The translations under genes and the position numbers were made by a program. From Cycas panzhihuaensis (Eukaryota > Cycadophyta): a DNA stretch of 64,000 nt. This document shows positions 11,190 through 21,993 of the stretch, piece after piece. Numbering within the stretch: the first letter of the stretch is position 1; every line of letters begins with the position of its first letter. Location of the stretch: NCBI GenBank assembly GCA_023213395.1, contig CM041465.1, positions 102,741,741 through 102,805,740 of the forward strand. The letters are read 5' to 3'. A model generated the notes under the pieces. The model saw nothing but the letters and a program-made list of their open reading frames with translations. It was not told where the DNA came from and searched no databases.

Positions 11190-11530
11190 ACAACTAATAT
11201 GTGGACTCATGAGCCTCTAATCACATGACCAGGAAAAAGGAATGGTTTGAAACCCTTAAACCATATTCTTTAGATAGATCTATTGAGTTGGAAGACAATT
11301 TTCCATTTCATGTAGAAGGCATTGGAACAATTGCTATTGAAATCGAAGGAAACACACAATGAATTGGGAATGTACTTTATGTGCCTGGGATGGAAAAAAC
11401 CCTCTTGTCTGTATCCCAACTTGGAAAAGAGAAATTGGTGACCATATTTGATGATAATGGGCCTTGTTTTGTATTAGACATGAAAAAAAAATGGAGTTGT
11501 AATTGCAGAAGGAATAGAGAGTAACAACCT
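11190..11530 (+). pseudogene. Element C aspartic protease and linker
   Basis: The active-site motif reads YVDS-stop-ASNHMT, i.e. the copia DSGAS with Gly changed to TGA (about 11212). After it come VEGIGTIAIEIEG, GNVLYVPGMEKTLLSVSQL and FDDNGPC, the usual blocks between protease and integrase. An extra A in a poly-A run near 11483-11490 probably causes the frame change. The protease would have cut the Gag-Pol polyprotein. Confidence 0.8.
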
Positions 11531-12303
11531 TTACAAGTTGCTCTCTACACCTATCTTGCCTCCATCTAATGTAAAGTCATTTGTTGCTACAAGCAAAGAT
11601 GATAATGAACTTTGGCATTGGCATATCTCAAATGATAGATTGGCATTGCTAAAAATTCCTAACATGGTGAATAGGTTATCAAATATATCATTTAATTCTT
11701 TTATGTGTAAAAGTTGCATGATAGGAAAACAACATCGGAATCCTTTCCCAAAGAGCACATGGCGAGTACAAAGCAAGCTGGAATTGATTCACTCAAATCC
11801 TTGCGGTCCTATTACACCAAACTCAATTAATGGTGCTCGGTACTTTCTCACTTTCATTGATGACTTCTCTAGGAAGACATGGATATATTTTCTAATTAGC
11901 AAATCTGAAGTTTTTTATTGCTTCAAAGAATTTAAAGCAGAAGTTGAATTAGAAAGCAATAATAAAATCAAATGTATTCGATTTGATGGAGGAGGTGAAT
12001 ACATGTCAAGGGAATTTCTTCATTTCTACAAAATCCATGGAATACGCAGGCAAGTAACTACACCTTACTCACCTCAATCAAATGGTGTAGCAGAACGAAT
12101 GAACAGGATAATTCTGGAAATGGCTCGATGTTTGATTCAACACAGGCAAGTCACCAAAATCTACTAGGTTGAGGCAGTCAACACAACAATATATCTAATA
12201 AATAGGAGTCCAACACGTGCTCTACACCAAATCACACCAGAAGAAGCATGGACTGGACAAAAGCCCGAAGTAAGTAATTTAAAAGTCTTTGGCTGCAAAG
12301 CAT
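11531..12303 (+). pseudogene. Element C integrase, N-terminal and catalytic part
   Basis: Pre-integrase zinc region: LWHWHISNDRLALLKI and CKSCMIGKQHRNPFPK. The core has HSNPCGPI (first catalytic Asp changed to Asn), FIDDFSRKTWIYFL, FDGGGEYMSREF (second Asp kept) and GVAERMNR (Glu kept). An open frame runs 11538-12167, then one stop (12165-12167) and an open continuation VEAVNTTIYLINRSPT...EEAWTGQKP...KVFGCKA up to 12303. There element D is inserted with target AGCAT; the frame resumes at 22665. Confidence 0.88.
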
Positions 12304-13167
12304 TGTTGGGACATATTTTAACACAGTATGCTATGTGTACACCAAAGGTAGGCTGTGTAATCATTGAGGTGCAGGTACGGACCGTACGGACGTACGTATG
12401 ATGCGGAAAAGGGAAGAAATCAACATTCTAGGTACGTATGACAGGTGCGTACCTAAACAGGTACGCAATACAGAATACGTACCATTTGCAGTACGCAAGC
12501 AAATAGCAAGCGTACACACGGCAGAACCAGACCAATGGATACCTGGGAGGATGACATCAGCACCCAGGGACGTACGTACGGATGTACAGATGGGAAAAGA
12601 CAACAATTAAGGAAACTAACTAGTGATTAACAAAGAGGTATATGTATGGCTAAAAGGGTACAGTTATGATAGGGAGTCATAACCCTTCAACGAAAGGACA
12701 CCAAGAAGGCGCATTTAAGGGAACCTACAAGGACCATTCCAGCAATGAGAGCCGAGCATTCAAGACACATGGTTGTACGATAGCCAGCACGTATATTCAG
12801 CAGTATAGAGCAGTATACAGGAGATGCATTTCGTGATGCATACCTTCTGGGAATGTATATGATAGCATTAGTGTATACGGCTGGAATATATAGGGAATAC
12901 ATTCCAGCACCTGTTGTATAAAGACTTATTGCTTAATGAAGAAAGAGTTACGTGGAAATAACGATTCTATGTGTTCTATGAGTATTGAATGATGGATATT
13001 TGTTGTGTATTGTACTGTTGTGTGTAATCTGTGACCTTATTGCATGGAATTGTGAATAAATCTATGATGATCTAAGTGTATGAAGCATGTTGACTATATC
13101 TTAGGCTAGACTACCAGTGCTACTTTGACAAATGTACCATCTCAGTAGGGAGATACCAAAGTCAGCA
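12304..13167 (+). repeat. Element D 5' LTR (864 bp) with dense GTAC/CGTAC motifs and PBS
   Basis: Starts TGTTGGGACA and ends AAGTCAGCA. The first 480 bases hold more than ten GTAC sites, many as CGTACG-type palindromes (e.g. GACGTACGTATG), probably a regulatory cluster in U3. GTTGTATAAAGACTTATTGC near 12912-12931 is a likely TATA region. The PBS TTGGTTCCGTTGCC is at 13168-13181. The 3' LTR is about 200 bp shorter through an internal deletion. Confidence 0.9.
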
Positions 13168-13309
13168 TTGGTTCCGTTGCCTACATCCACTGAGGAGGGA
13201 CTATGGCCAGGAATTTCATAAGCGGGAGAATGTTCAAAGGATAGAGGACCCTGGCTATCGTCATGATGGCAGGCTATAACTAAGCCCCTGACAGCCAGGG
13301 GACCTTCCA
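13168..13309 (+). other. Element D leader between PBS and gag
   Basis: The 142-bp leader has clear counterparts in K (59247-59378) and F (38921-39006). In all three the gag ATG sits in GACCTTCC(A)ATGCC or GTCTTTCCATGCC, which supports the start chosen at 13310. Confidence 0.7.
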
Positions 13310-15120
13310 ATGCCACCTAAGAGGCCTTCGAAGGCGAGAGAGCCACAAAAAGATGCTTCACCTAAGGGGAAAGAAACAAGCAGACAGAAGGCATTACGAT
13401 GGTTAAAGGAGTCAAAATTGAAAAGGACAAAAAGATTAAGTTTACATAATAATGAGACTAAGGGATAGTTCATTGAAGAATCTAAGGCAAGTGGAGCTTA
13501 ACGCCTCAAGAGCGAGGAGAGGGAAATAATGACGAGCAAATGGTACTAACACTGGCCCCAATCAAGTATGACCTTTTAAGCCCAGAGAAGGAAGAAAAAC
13601 CAAAAGTAAATGAGGAACATAAAGACGCCCTAAGAAAAGAGGAGAATACACATGTGGAGGATACCCCAAAGGACCTAAGTGATAACGAGAAGAAGGCAGA
13701 GGAAGGTCCCTTGACATATTGGGAAAATAAATTAACAAGCTAGCTTTTTGAGGATTCGTCAGACAGGGGGTCTGAACAATCGTATATAGTGGTCACACCT
13801 TTGACAGTACAAGTTCCAAGTGTGTCAGAGCCTATACACCTAAAGACGCCATTCAAAAATCCCCTATTTGGAAGGGATAGCATTGCATTAAGCACTCCAC
13901 ATACACCACCTAAAGTGAAGGGTGGAGAAGAAGAAGTAGAATACTTTGAGGAGGTAAGAGGAGAAGAATCACCACTGGGTGGGACACCAATGCAGTCACC
14001 CAGAATGGATGACTTCAGGGATTTTGGCAAATTGATCTTCAATGACACCTTAGACGCAGCAGAGCATGTATATTTATTCCAGAACTTGATCGATGTAAAG
14101 AAAATCACATACGAGAATGAAATAAAAGCAAGATTTGCTTGCATACTGAGGGGAGTACCATTAGCATGGTACAAAGAGTTGAATAAGAAGGAAACATGGG
14201 CCAATATAAAGAAGTCCTTTGAGGAAAGGTTTCAAAAGTTCTAAAGCAACGAAGCTGTGGAAATCGCCCTAAGGGAAATAAAACAGAGACCGGGAGAATC
14301 AGTATTGACTTATATCAGCCGTATGAAAATCATCGCTGCTAATATGATCAATGAAACAGTGACAGATCACAACATGAAGAAATATTTTATCAGAGGATTA
14401 AATGAAAAGTTGAGATCTATGATGCATGCACATGCACTGAAATCATTCAAAAATGCCCAAGAGCTGGCACTGGATTTTGAAGCAGAGATGGATGCCCAAG
14501 CCAGAGGGCATGATCCCCTTCTACTAAGATTACAAGAAGAAATAAGGGAAATAAAGCAAAACCAGCATAACCGACCCTTCTATCAGATGGGAATCTCAGA
14601 AAAAGAATAAAAAATGGAAGCTCTAAGAAGGGAAGTAGCAAGACTTAAGATGAAAAACAGTAAACAGGTGGAAGTAGCAAAGAAAAAGAAGGATCAAGAG
14701 TTTAAAGTTGAAAAATGGTGTCACATCTGCGAAGAAAGTTCACACATAACCAATGAATGTGAAATTAATCTGAAAAACAGTGCAATGCACCAAAGGGACA
14801 AATGGTGCCACATATGTGATATGGATAGTCACACAACAAAGGATTGTTTTTACAACCCTAGAGGAAGGGCTTATAGAGGACAAGGTAGGGGAAGAGGAGG
14901 CAACCCACCTTGGAATGTATATACAACGAGGAGTACGCAAGAATCCTTGAAGAAGAAGCAACCAATGGGGAGATGTCTGATATGTCTACAATTTGGGCAT
15001 TGAAAATCAGAATGCCCAACTAAACAGGAGTACAAACACAAACCGTTCGTATGCAACGATTGTGGGCCAAACGAGCATAGAACGGAAGATTGCAAAGGGA
15101 AAGCGAAAGCAACCAATCTA
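13310..15120 (+). pseudogene. Element D gag with four CCHC zinc knuckles
   Basis: Starts MPPKRPSKAREPQKDAS, with a basic N-terminus shared with K (KALRWLKESKLKR / RALRWSQEKKLRR). The Retrotrans_gag core is at 13789-14244: FRDFGKLIFNDT, AEHVYLFQNLI, RGVPLAWYKELNKKETW, KSFEERF. The second half is LREIKQRPGESVLTYISRM to SFKNAQELALDFEAEMDA, then a heptad-like helix around 14614-14660. The C-terminus has four CX2CX4HX4C knuckles: CHICEESSHITNEC, CHICDMDSHTTKDC, CLICLQFGHxKSEC (stop at x) and CNDCGPNEHRTEDC, with an Arg/Gly stretch between the second and third. Four is unusual; most plant gypsy gags have one. Stops at 14242, 14608 and 15001 break the frame. Confidence 0.88.
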
Positions 15121-15552
15121 ATGACTATCATTCCAGAGAATAGTAAAAATGTGAAACTCCAAAAGAAGCAAAAACAGAACATGGATGAAGGGTATCCAAA
15201 CCCACAAACTAAGATAAACCGATTCAGACAAGCGAAGCAAGTATTGGAAGAGTTAACCCAAACGAAGACTATCCTACCAATGGGCAAACCAGAAACTAAA
15301 CATGTGTACGTAAGGAAAAATAGGCAAAAGGAAAAAGAGAAAGTACTGGAGGAACAAAAAACACAACCTCAAATGGTACAAATGGAGGAATTGTTTAAGG
15401 GGTTGCCGGCAGAGGATATTCCACGAATGTCGTTGTTGATGGAAAACTTGGTTAAACAATTGTAATTAACGATCCCTCTATGTCAAGTAATAGATTGGAT
15501 CAAAGGAGGAATACTACAACAACAAGAAATTACCAAGAGTTTAAAGAAAGTA
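15121..15552 (+). pseudogene. Element D gag-protease linker
   Basis: A basic, Lys/Gln-rich open stretch to 15465 (KLQKKQKQN, KHVYVRKNRQKEKEKVLEEQ) with a helical C-terminus (LPAEDIPRMSLLMENLVKQL). It continues the gag frame after the fourth knuckle. There is no known domain; it looks like a spacer before the protease. Confidence 0.6.
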
Positions 15553-16161
15553 ATGCCATCCTTCGACATGGACCCAATGGTAACAATCACTGTGTTGGGA
15601 GAAAAATTCTCAAGGGTAATTGTGGATGGAGGATTTGTTGCGAATATATTACCGACCTCGACATGGCGAAAGTTGGGCAGCCCAAAGCTAGAAGCAGCAA
15701 CTTATTCGCTAAAGTTAGCACATGAATTGTTAGTAAGACCTGTGGGGAAACTCGCCAACATCAAGGTGGATGTAGCAGGGATTGCAATAAGAATTGATTT
15801 CACGATTGTGGAAATAGAGAAGGGTGCAACAACCTATCCAGCCTTATTGGGGAGACCTTGGTTATACAAAACGCAATGTCTCCAAAGTTGTTGAGACATA
15901 ACCTTCACATTGTCAGATGGAGGAAATGAAGCAATACTTCTGATGCTAGGAAAGAATTCGATCGAAGTAATACCAGACGATGGTTCAAGCATGACCATTA
16001 CGAGTGAAAAAACAGCATCTTTGTTTGATGAAGGGAATCTATACCACATGGCCGAAGAACCAACCAAGATGATCGACCTCCAAGAGACAGAACCAACTTA
16101 CTTCAGAGAAATCTACAAGTTTTCAGATGATGAAAATGGGATAAAATTTGTAGACTATTGA
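15553..16161 (+). pseudogene. Element D aspartic protease
   Basis: The motif IVDGGFVANILPTSTWRKLG matches the plant Tat/Athila protease signature (DGGSGVNIL), with the catalytic Asp kept. PALLGRPWLYK near 15840 is the second conserved block (usually LLGRPWL). There are stops at 15892 and 16159 in one frame, and the same frame continues into the following domain. It would process the polyprotein. Confidence 0.85.
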
Positions 16162-17280
16162 TTGCAAGATGCCTATGAAGTTAATTCTCCTTCTTATAGA
16201 TGTAATTTACTATCCAAATATGTAACTAATGACATTAATAATAATTCAAATTCTTTTGAGTATATAGCAACCAATAATAGCGTAGGAAATAGTATGGAAA
16301 CTAATAACGACCTAACACTAGACCTAAACCCCCCTATTCCTAGTATACCTAGTTTATTTCATAATTCTATAATATCTAGTACCAATCTTAACCCCTCCTC
16401 TGCCTTAGGCGTGGGTCCTAAGGTAGATTACCTATCCCCACCCCTATTACAACCCAGGGAAGGAAGAAGCAATCCTTCCTCATCCTCTTTAGAGATATAC
16501 CCACCCAGCGATCGATCCCTTCCAAAAATTGGCGCCAAATCTGAGGAAATAGAAGGGGAATCAACAGAACATACCTTTAGAGATTCAGGTCTAGGCAGTA
16601 AGGTAACCATCCCTAATGAGAGAAACTTTGAAACTTACATTGGAGATTATGTCAAACCCTTTTATGGAGATCAACTATACAGAACTACCCATCTGACCCA
16701 TTGCATATAATGTTGGATAGAAGAAGAGAACTGGGACAAAAGTCAGTGGCAGAAGGATTTGATACTAACCTTGCGAGGAACGACATGGTGTTGGTACTTA
16801 GCCCACCAAGCTACCCTCCAAGGATGGAGGGAATTACAAGTTGCATTTAGAGCACGATTCGACCACCCCAAACAATTAAACATTCCATTATTCCATGTAG
16901 GGAAATGCCCTAACAAACATATTCGAAAATGTAAACAAGAATGGACATCCTTGAGCATACCAAAGAAAACATGGAGCAACCTCTTCTAACACACCTTAGG
17001 ATAAGTGGCAAGGGATTGATTCTTAGGAAAAGAACAAAACCTAGATGTAACTTGGAGAAATCTTAAAAAATCTTTCATAAAAACTTTTTCACAATCGTCA
17101 GAAGCTAAGGATATCGATAAGGTACTCAAGGGTATTAAGAGATTAAGTATGAATCTAGAACACAGAGCCATAACATCAGTACATAAGGAGAAGGAAGAAT
17201 CAGAAGATGAAAAAAAGAGGAAATTCCTAGTTATCCTGCGGAGTCCAACGAGATCAATTTTGGGAAAAGGAAAATAGAAG
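16162..17280 (+). pseudogene. Second gag-like domain between protease and RT in element D
   Basis: In the protease frame, a low-complexity Asn/Ser/Pro linker (16162-16600) leads to a module resembling Retrotrans_gag: FETYIGDYVKPFYGDQLY, DLILTLRGTTWCWYLAH, LQGWRELQVAFRARFDHP. D's true gag has RGVPLAWYKELNKKETW then KSFEERF with the same spacing. A further block, VTWRNLKKSFIKTFSQSSEA near 17050-17110, also resembles a gag lobe. Single stops are at 16708 and 16987. Such a second gag module is not part of the standard gypsy pol that I know. It could be a duplicated gag or an acquired piece of another element; no zinc knuckle is attached. Seen only in D, since K and F are cut before this point. 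Confidence 0.55.
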
Positions 17281-18160
17281 ATACCCCCACTCATAGAATA
17301 GGAGACAAGAAGGATATCGAAATAACCAAGCTGAAAAGAACTGGAATTAATGTGGGAAGTAAGAAGCAACCTAAAACAATTCGGATTAGAGACTACTGGG
17401 ATGACCAAATGATAGCAGAAGCCTAGCAGTTGTTTGAAGAGTTTCGAGACGTATTTGCGTCGTCATATAAGGATTTGAAGGGTATTCCCCCAGAGGTTGG
17501 AATGCATCACATCGACTTGATTGAAGGAGCCAAGGTGGTAAAACAGAGACCATACCAAATGAATCCCAAGTATAAAGAAAAAGTAAAAGCAGAATTGAAT
17601 AAAATGTTGGAGACAGGATATATCTATGAAATCGACTATAGCGACTAGGTGAGCCCTGTAGTGGTAGTTCCAAAAAAGAATGGGAAGATACACGTCTATG
17701 TGGATTACAGACAACTAAACAAGGTGACGAAAAAGGATCCCTTTATGTTACCCTTTATAGAAGATATTTTGGAAGTCGTGGGAGGAAACGAAAATATTCC
17801 TTCACCGATGGATTTAGTGCATATAACCAGGTGCAGATCGCCCCTGAAGACCAGGCAAAAACTATGTTTGTAACAGAATGGGGAACGTATGCCTACAGAG
17901 TGATGCCATTCGGTCTTACAAATGCTCCAGCCACATTCCAGAGAATAGTAATCAACATATTTCATAAAATGATTGGTGAAAATGTGGCAGTATTTCTAGA
18001 TGATTGGACATTATATGGTTTTATGAAAAACCATATGGAGAATCTTAGGGAAATGTTGCAAACATGTCGAGAGAATAAATTATGTTTGAACATGGAGAAG
18101 TGTACCTTTCTTGTACCATTTGGAAACTTATTGGGCCATATAGTAAGGAAGGATTGCTAA
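17281..18160 (+). pseudogene. Element D reverse transcriptase
   Basis: Lead-in FEEFRDVFASSYKDLKGIPP and MHHIDLIEGAKVVKQRPYQM are the conserved gypsy blocks just before the fingers. SPVVVVPKKNGKIHVYVDYR, LNKVTKKDPFMLPFIEDILE, a frameshift near 17820, QIAPEDQAKTMFVTEWGTYA, YRVMPFGLTNAPATFQR and the active site VFLDDWTLYG (both Asp present) follow, then LNMEKCTFLVPFGNLLGHIV. Stops are at 17425 and 17646. The order and motifs place it with Tat-type Ty3/gypsy. Confidence 0.9.
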
Positions 18161-18906
18161 CAGACCTAGCTAAGGTATCTGCAACCCTACATTTTTTGGT
18201 ACCACTCATGAGGAGGCAATTGAAATGATTCTTAGGACTAACTGGAGCATACATATTAGAAACCCTCAAGGAATTATTGAAGAAGGATGTTGAATGGGAA
18301 TGGAGTGAAGAACAACAACAGGCATTCGAAGCATCGAAAATGGCTATAATATTAGCACCTATACTGCGATTTCCTAATTGGAAGAAAATCTTCCATGTAC
18401 ACGTCAACGCCTCACAGTATGCCATTAGATGCGTTGTAGCACAACCAAGTGATAAAAAGGTGGATTATCCGATATATTTTGCAAGTCGGAAACTTACAAA
18501 AGCATAACTGAATTACACCACAATGGAAAGAGAAGCACTCAGAATGGTGTATGCATTGCAGAAATTCTAACATTACCTATTATTGAGCCCATTCCTATTC
18601 TTTGTCGACCATCAAGCACTCATGTACCTAGTGAATAAACCAATAATGAGGGGACAGATTAGCAGGTGGCTAATGTTATTTCAAGAATCTTCATTTAAAA
18701 TCATTGTGAAACCGGGGAAAGCCCACATTATACCTAATCAATTATCAAGGATTACAAATGGAGAAAAGGCTACAGGGGTGCCAGATGACTTTCCCGATGT
18801 AGCATTATTTAGTGTAGAGGCAGTACCAACAAATTGGAATGAAGGAATACCAAAGTACTTAGCAACAGGGAAAGTACCGTCAGAATTGGACCGCACAGAA
18901 CGATGA
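18161..18906 (+). pseudogene. Element D RNase H
   Basis: VEWEWSEEQQQAFEASKMAI opens the gypsy RNase H. The first catalytic Asp is changed to Asn (FHVHVNASQYAI instead of DAS). YFASRKLTKA, a stop at 18505, TMEREALRMVYALQKF (Glu kept) and FFVDHQALMYLVNKP (Asp kept) follow, then ISRWLMLFQESSFKIIVKPG. It has lost catalysis through D to N. Confidence 0.85.
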
Positions 18907-20085
18907 AATTTTGTGAGAAAAGCAGAGCCATATCAATTAATCAAAGGAGAATTATACAAATTGGGACCAGATGAGGTACTACATCGGTGCATCAGGCCAC
19001 ACGAGGTCAACCAAATTATGGCCCAAGCACATGAAGGCGTAGTAGGAGGACATATGGGAAAGTTGGTGACATAGAGAAAGATCCTAATGTCAGGATTCCG
19101 TTGGCCATCGATGTTCGAGGACGTGAGAAAATGGATCCAAGCATGCGACTATTACTAAAGGGTTGGAAAACCTAATTGGCAGGATTTCCAACCCCTACAC
19201 CCAATCCTAACTTTGACACTGTTTGAGAAATGGGGGCTCAATTTCGTCGGACCAATCAAACCGATCGCCCGATGATCCCAAGCCCAATTTATCCTAGTGG
19301 CAACTGACTACATGACAAAATGGGTGGAAGCAAGGGCATTAAGGAAAGCAGACTCAGAAAGTATGGCATGATTCCTTTATGAAGTGATTATTACATGATT
19401 TAGATGCCCATTAGAAATTGTAAGTGATCAAGGGGTCCATATCCTCAATCAAACCATAGAGATATTAACATCGACCTTCATGATAAGCCATCGAAAATCC
19501 ACGCCATATTACCCAAGGGCAAATGGGCAAGCACAAAGTTCAAATAAGATCACTGAAAATTGTTTGCGGAAGATTTGTGACCTGGGAAGATCCAACTGGG
19601 CCGAGAAACTTCCATCAGTACTATGGGCCTTCAGAACAACATACAAGAGATCGACATGGCAAACACCGTTTCAATTGGTCTATGGAACAGAAGCCATTCT
19701 TCCTACAGGGTTTCAGATACCAAGCTTAAGAACCGCTATGCAGTGTCAATTGGACGACTTCCACTCCTTACGGCGGAGATTGGAAGAGTTGGTAAGACTG
19801 GAAGAAAAGAGGTATATGGCCAAATGGTTACAAAGCATAGAGAAACGACGATAAAAGGCATGGCACGATCGACATCTACGCAAGCCACAGTTTAAGGAAG
19901 GTGACCAAGTCCTTCTTTACGACAGCAAGTTCAAAATGCACCACGGGAAGCTCAAAATGAGATGGTTAGGACCCTATATTATAAAACAAATCTTTGAAAA
20001 CGGGTCTGTATAACTACGAGAAATCGATGGACCATTGCTACCAACCCGAGTGAATGGTAGTCGACTGGAACCATACATCGATTAG
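18907..20085 (+). pseudogene. Element D integrase
   Basis: HEGVVGGHMGK and CDYY (second Cys of the HHCC finger changed to Tyr) followed by RVGKPNWQDFQPLHP. The core has LNFVGPIKPIA (first Asp of DFVGPI changed to Asn), ATDYMTKWVEA, IVSDQGVH (second Asp kept) and NGQAQSSNK (catalytic Glu changed to Gln). Then SNWAEKLPSVLWAFRTTYK, FQLVYGTEAILP and a C-terminal GPYII block ending EPYID at 20082. Seven or so stops. At least two of three catalytic residues are lost. Confidence 0.88.
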
Positions 20086-20354
20086 AAGGAACTACCAGCC
20101 GAATTAGTTGGTTGTATCATAACGTGTTGCGTAAAGTTGAGGTGAATTGGACCGCCTTGATACCGGAATATGATCAAGTTCGGTATGGAAACATAAAATT
20201 ACAAAAAAATCAAGAAACGAGAAAAAGAATTGTAACTAATATCATATACATAAGCAATAGGGGAAATCATGAAAGGGAAGGATATACCATGACAAAAAAA
20301 CCAAGAATGAAGAGAAATTCTGTCAGAAAAATCAGAGGTTTTGCACATGTACTA

Positions 20355-20602
20355 GCAAAATACACTATATGTACTGGAAAAGTATGTTACCAGGTACGCA
20401 CAGTGTAAAATAAGCCAAAATACACTCTACGTACCGGAAAAGTATGCTACCAAGTATGCACAGTAAAAAAGGTGAATAAATGAACTGAATTACACTATAT
20501 GTACCTAAAAAGTACGTTGTCGAGTACGCATAGAACAAAAAGTCGAATAAGACAAAAGTATATAATACATACCTGCAAATATTCCTACACGGTACGCAAT
20601 GG
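20355..20602 (+). repeat. Diverged tandem array in element D, about four units of 60-72 bp
   Basis: Units start near 20356, 20416, 20488 and 20553. Each reads roughly AATACACTATATGTAC, GAAAAGTATGTTACC, then GGTACGCACAG. The array lies between integrase and the 3' ORF and is rich in GTAC, the same motif that crowds D's LTR. A promoter or enhancer for the 3' ORF is possible. Confidence 0.7.
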
Positions 20603-20815
20603 AGAAAGGAGGATAATTCGGCTCGAATTCTTAGCAACAAACAGCTAAAAGGAACCCTTATGATCTGAAACAGCACCAAGGCAAAGATTCAGCACAAATT
20701 TTGAAGAATAATTTAAAAAAATAGTAACCATTCCCAAAAGGTACGCATGTAGGGTTCGCATTTGTATTTCTTGATTATTACAGTTCTAATTCTAGGAATC
20801 CCATAGCCAGTGACC

Positions 20816-21934
20816 ATGCGGACAGTAAGATATCAGGAAATCTTCCTGCCTAATCTTAGGAAGGAATTGGAGGGGTTGCCTTCACAATTCAGGGTTAAAG
20901 TCAAGCAGGCAGGATGGGGGGAATATATATACTGTAACCCTCTCTATTTTGACCTGGAATTTATGGAGAACATTTTATTGGAACTCAAAAACGACCTGAA
21001 AAAGGTGAAGCTAGATGCAGAAATAATCCATCTACTGACAGGACTCCCAAACGAGGGGGAAGTCCCCACAACCACCAAAAGGTCAGAAGTGGACCGTGAG
21101 ACCTGGTTGAAGGAATTTTGCCAGGAAAACACTCAATTAACCTTGGGAGGAATTCAGGTGGTGGACATAAAGGATACCAGATTACAATGGGTAGCCAAAG
21201 TCATAAATTCAAGATTTTTATCAAAAAGAAAGTATACATACATTCCAGGGGGAATGATGCCAATATTACCGAAGATTTGGGATGGAGAAAAACTTAATTG
21301 GTTGGAATTCTTGGCAATGAATATGGTGCAACAGATTCAGGACGTGATGACACACCCATTCTGTCATCCCTCCTTGTTATTAGCTATCCTATTTTACCAA
21401 TGTCCAGGTGTATAGCTGGTAAAAATAGTCATTACTCCAAATGAGCCGCTTATAAAGCAATGGGTGACTAAGTTTTCGGACACTACCCAAGATAAAGAAT
21501 TGAAGAAAAGAATACAAAAGGAAATGACAAAAGTTCTTAAATGGCTGCAACAAACTCGTGGGACCCCTATTCCACACCGTACAAATGCATAACTGAAAAG
21601 CAGTAAAAGGAGAAAGGATGAGGAAGAACCTGAGGAGGTGGAAGAAGTAGAGCCCTCACTTGAAGAACGGGCAGAATTCCCTCCTATAATGGAGATAGGA
21701 GAAACATCAACACCTCCTCCCATAGATGACAAATCATGTCAAATCATTCAATTGATCCAAGAAATGGAAGAAGGGTACAAAGCAGAAATAGTTGCCCTTC
21801 AAGAGAAAATTAAAGAAAAAGATACAATAATAGCAACACTTACCCAAATTAATGAAGAAATTTTGGCCGCAAAAGACTCACTAGCAGGCGGGCGGTGGGA
21901 GCGAGACACAGGGCGGAGGGGAGGAATACCCTAA
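20816..21934 (+). pseudogene. Element D third ORF: 3' protein with coiled-coil tail, function unknown
   Basis: From ATG at 20816 (MRTVRYQEIFLPNL) the frame is open to a TAG at 21413-21415, and readable beyond it through LVKIVITPNEPLIKQW, another stop near 21590, a Glu-rich stretch (EEEPEEVEEVEPSLEE) and a C-terminal helix with heptad pattern (YKAEIVALQEKIKEKD). The N-terminal 200 residues, with GLPNEGEVPTTTKRSE and YIPGGMMPILPKIWDGEKL, recall the plant transposon protein domain found in accessory ORFs of Athila/Tat elements; this is a likeness, not a proven match. No signal peptide or membrane segment is visible, so it is not an obvious envelope protein. Confidence 0.7.
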
Positions 21935-21993
21935 ATTTTAAAATTTTTTGTTGAGCAAGGACGCTCAAACCAATCATGTTGACCCGAGATACA
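21911..21993 (+). promoter_or_regulatory. Element D purine-rich tract and short 3' spacer
   Basis: GGGCGGAGGGGAGGAAT (21911-21927) is the only polypurine run near the 3' LTR and lies 67 bp before it, overlapping the end of the third ORF. A PPT normally touches the LTR, so either this is the primer with a spacer or the true one is lost. Confidence 0.5.

Noticed and set aside
13740-14204. Minus-strand ORF of 154 codons
   Set aside because: Exactly antisense to the gag core of element D, which has clear homology.
14871-15287. Minus-strand ORF of 138 codons with Cys/Phe-rich text
   Set aside because: Antisense of D's zinc-knuckle region; composition follows from the Lys/Arg-rich gag.
20365-20679. 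Minus-strand hydrophobic ORF resembling a membrane protein
   Set aside because: It is the complement of the A-rich tandem array in D; hydrophobicity comes from T-rich codons.
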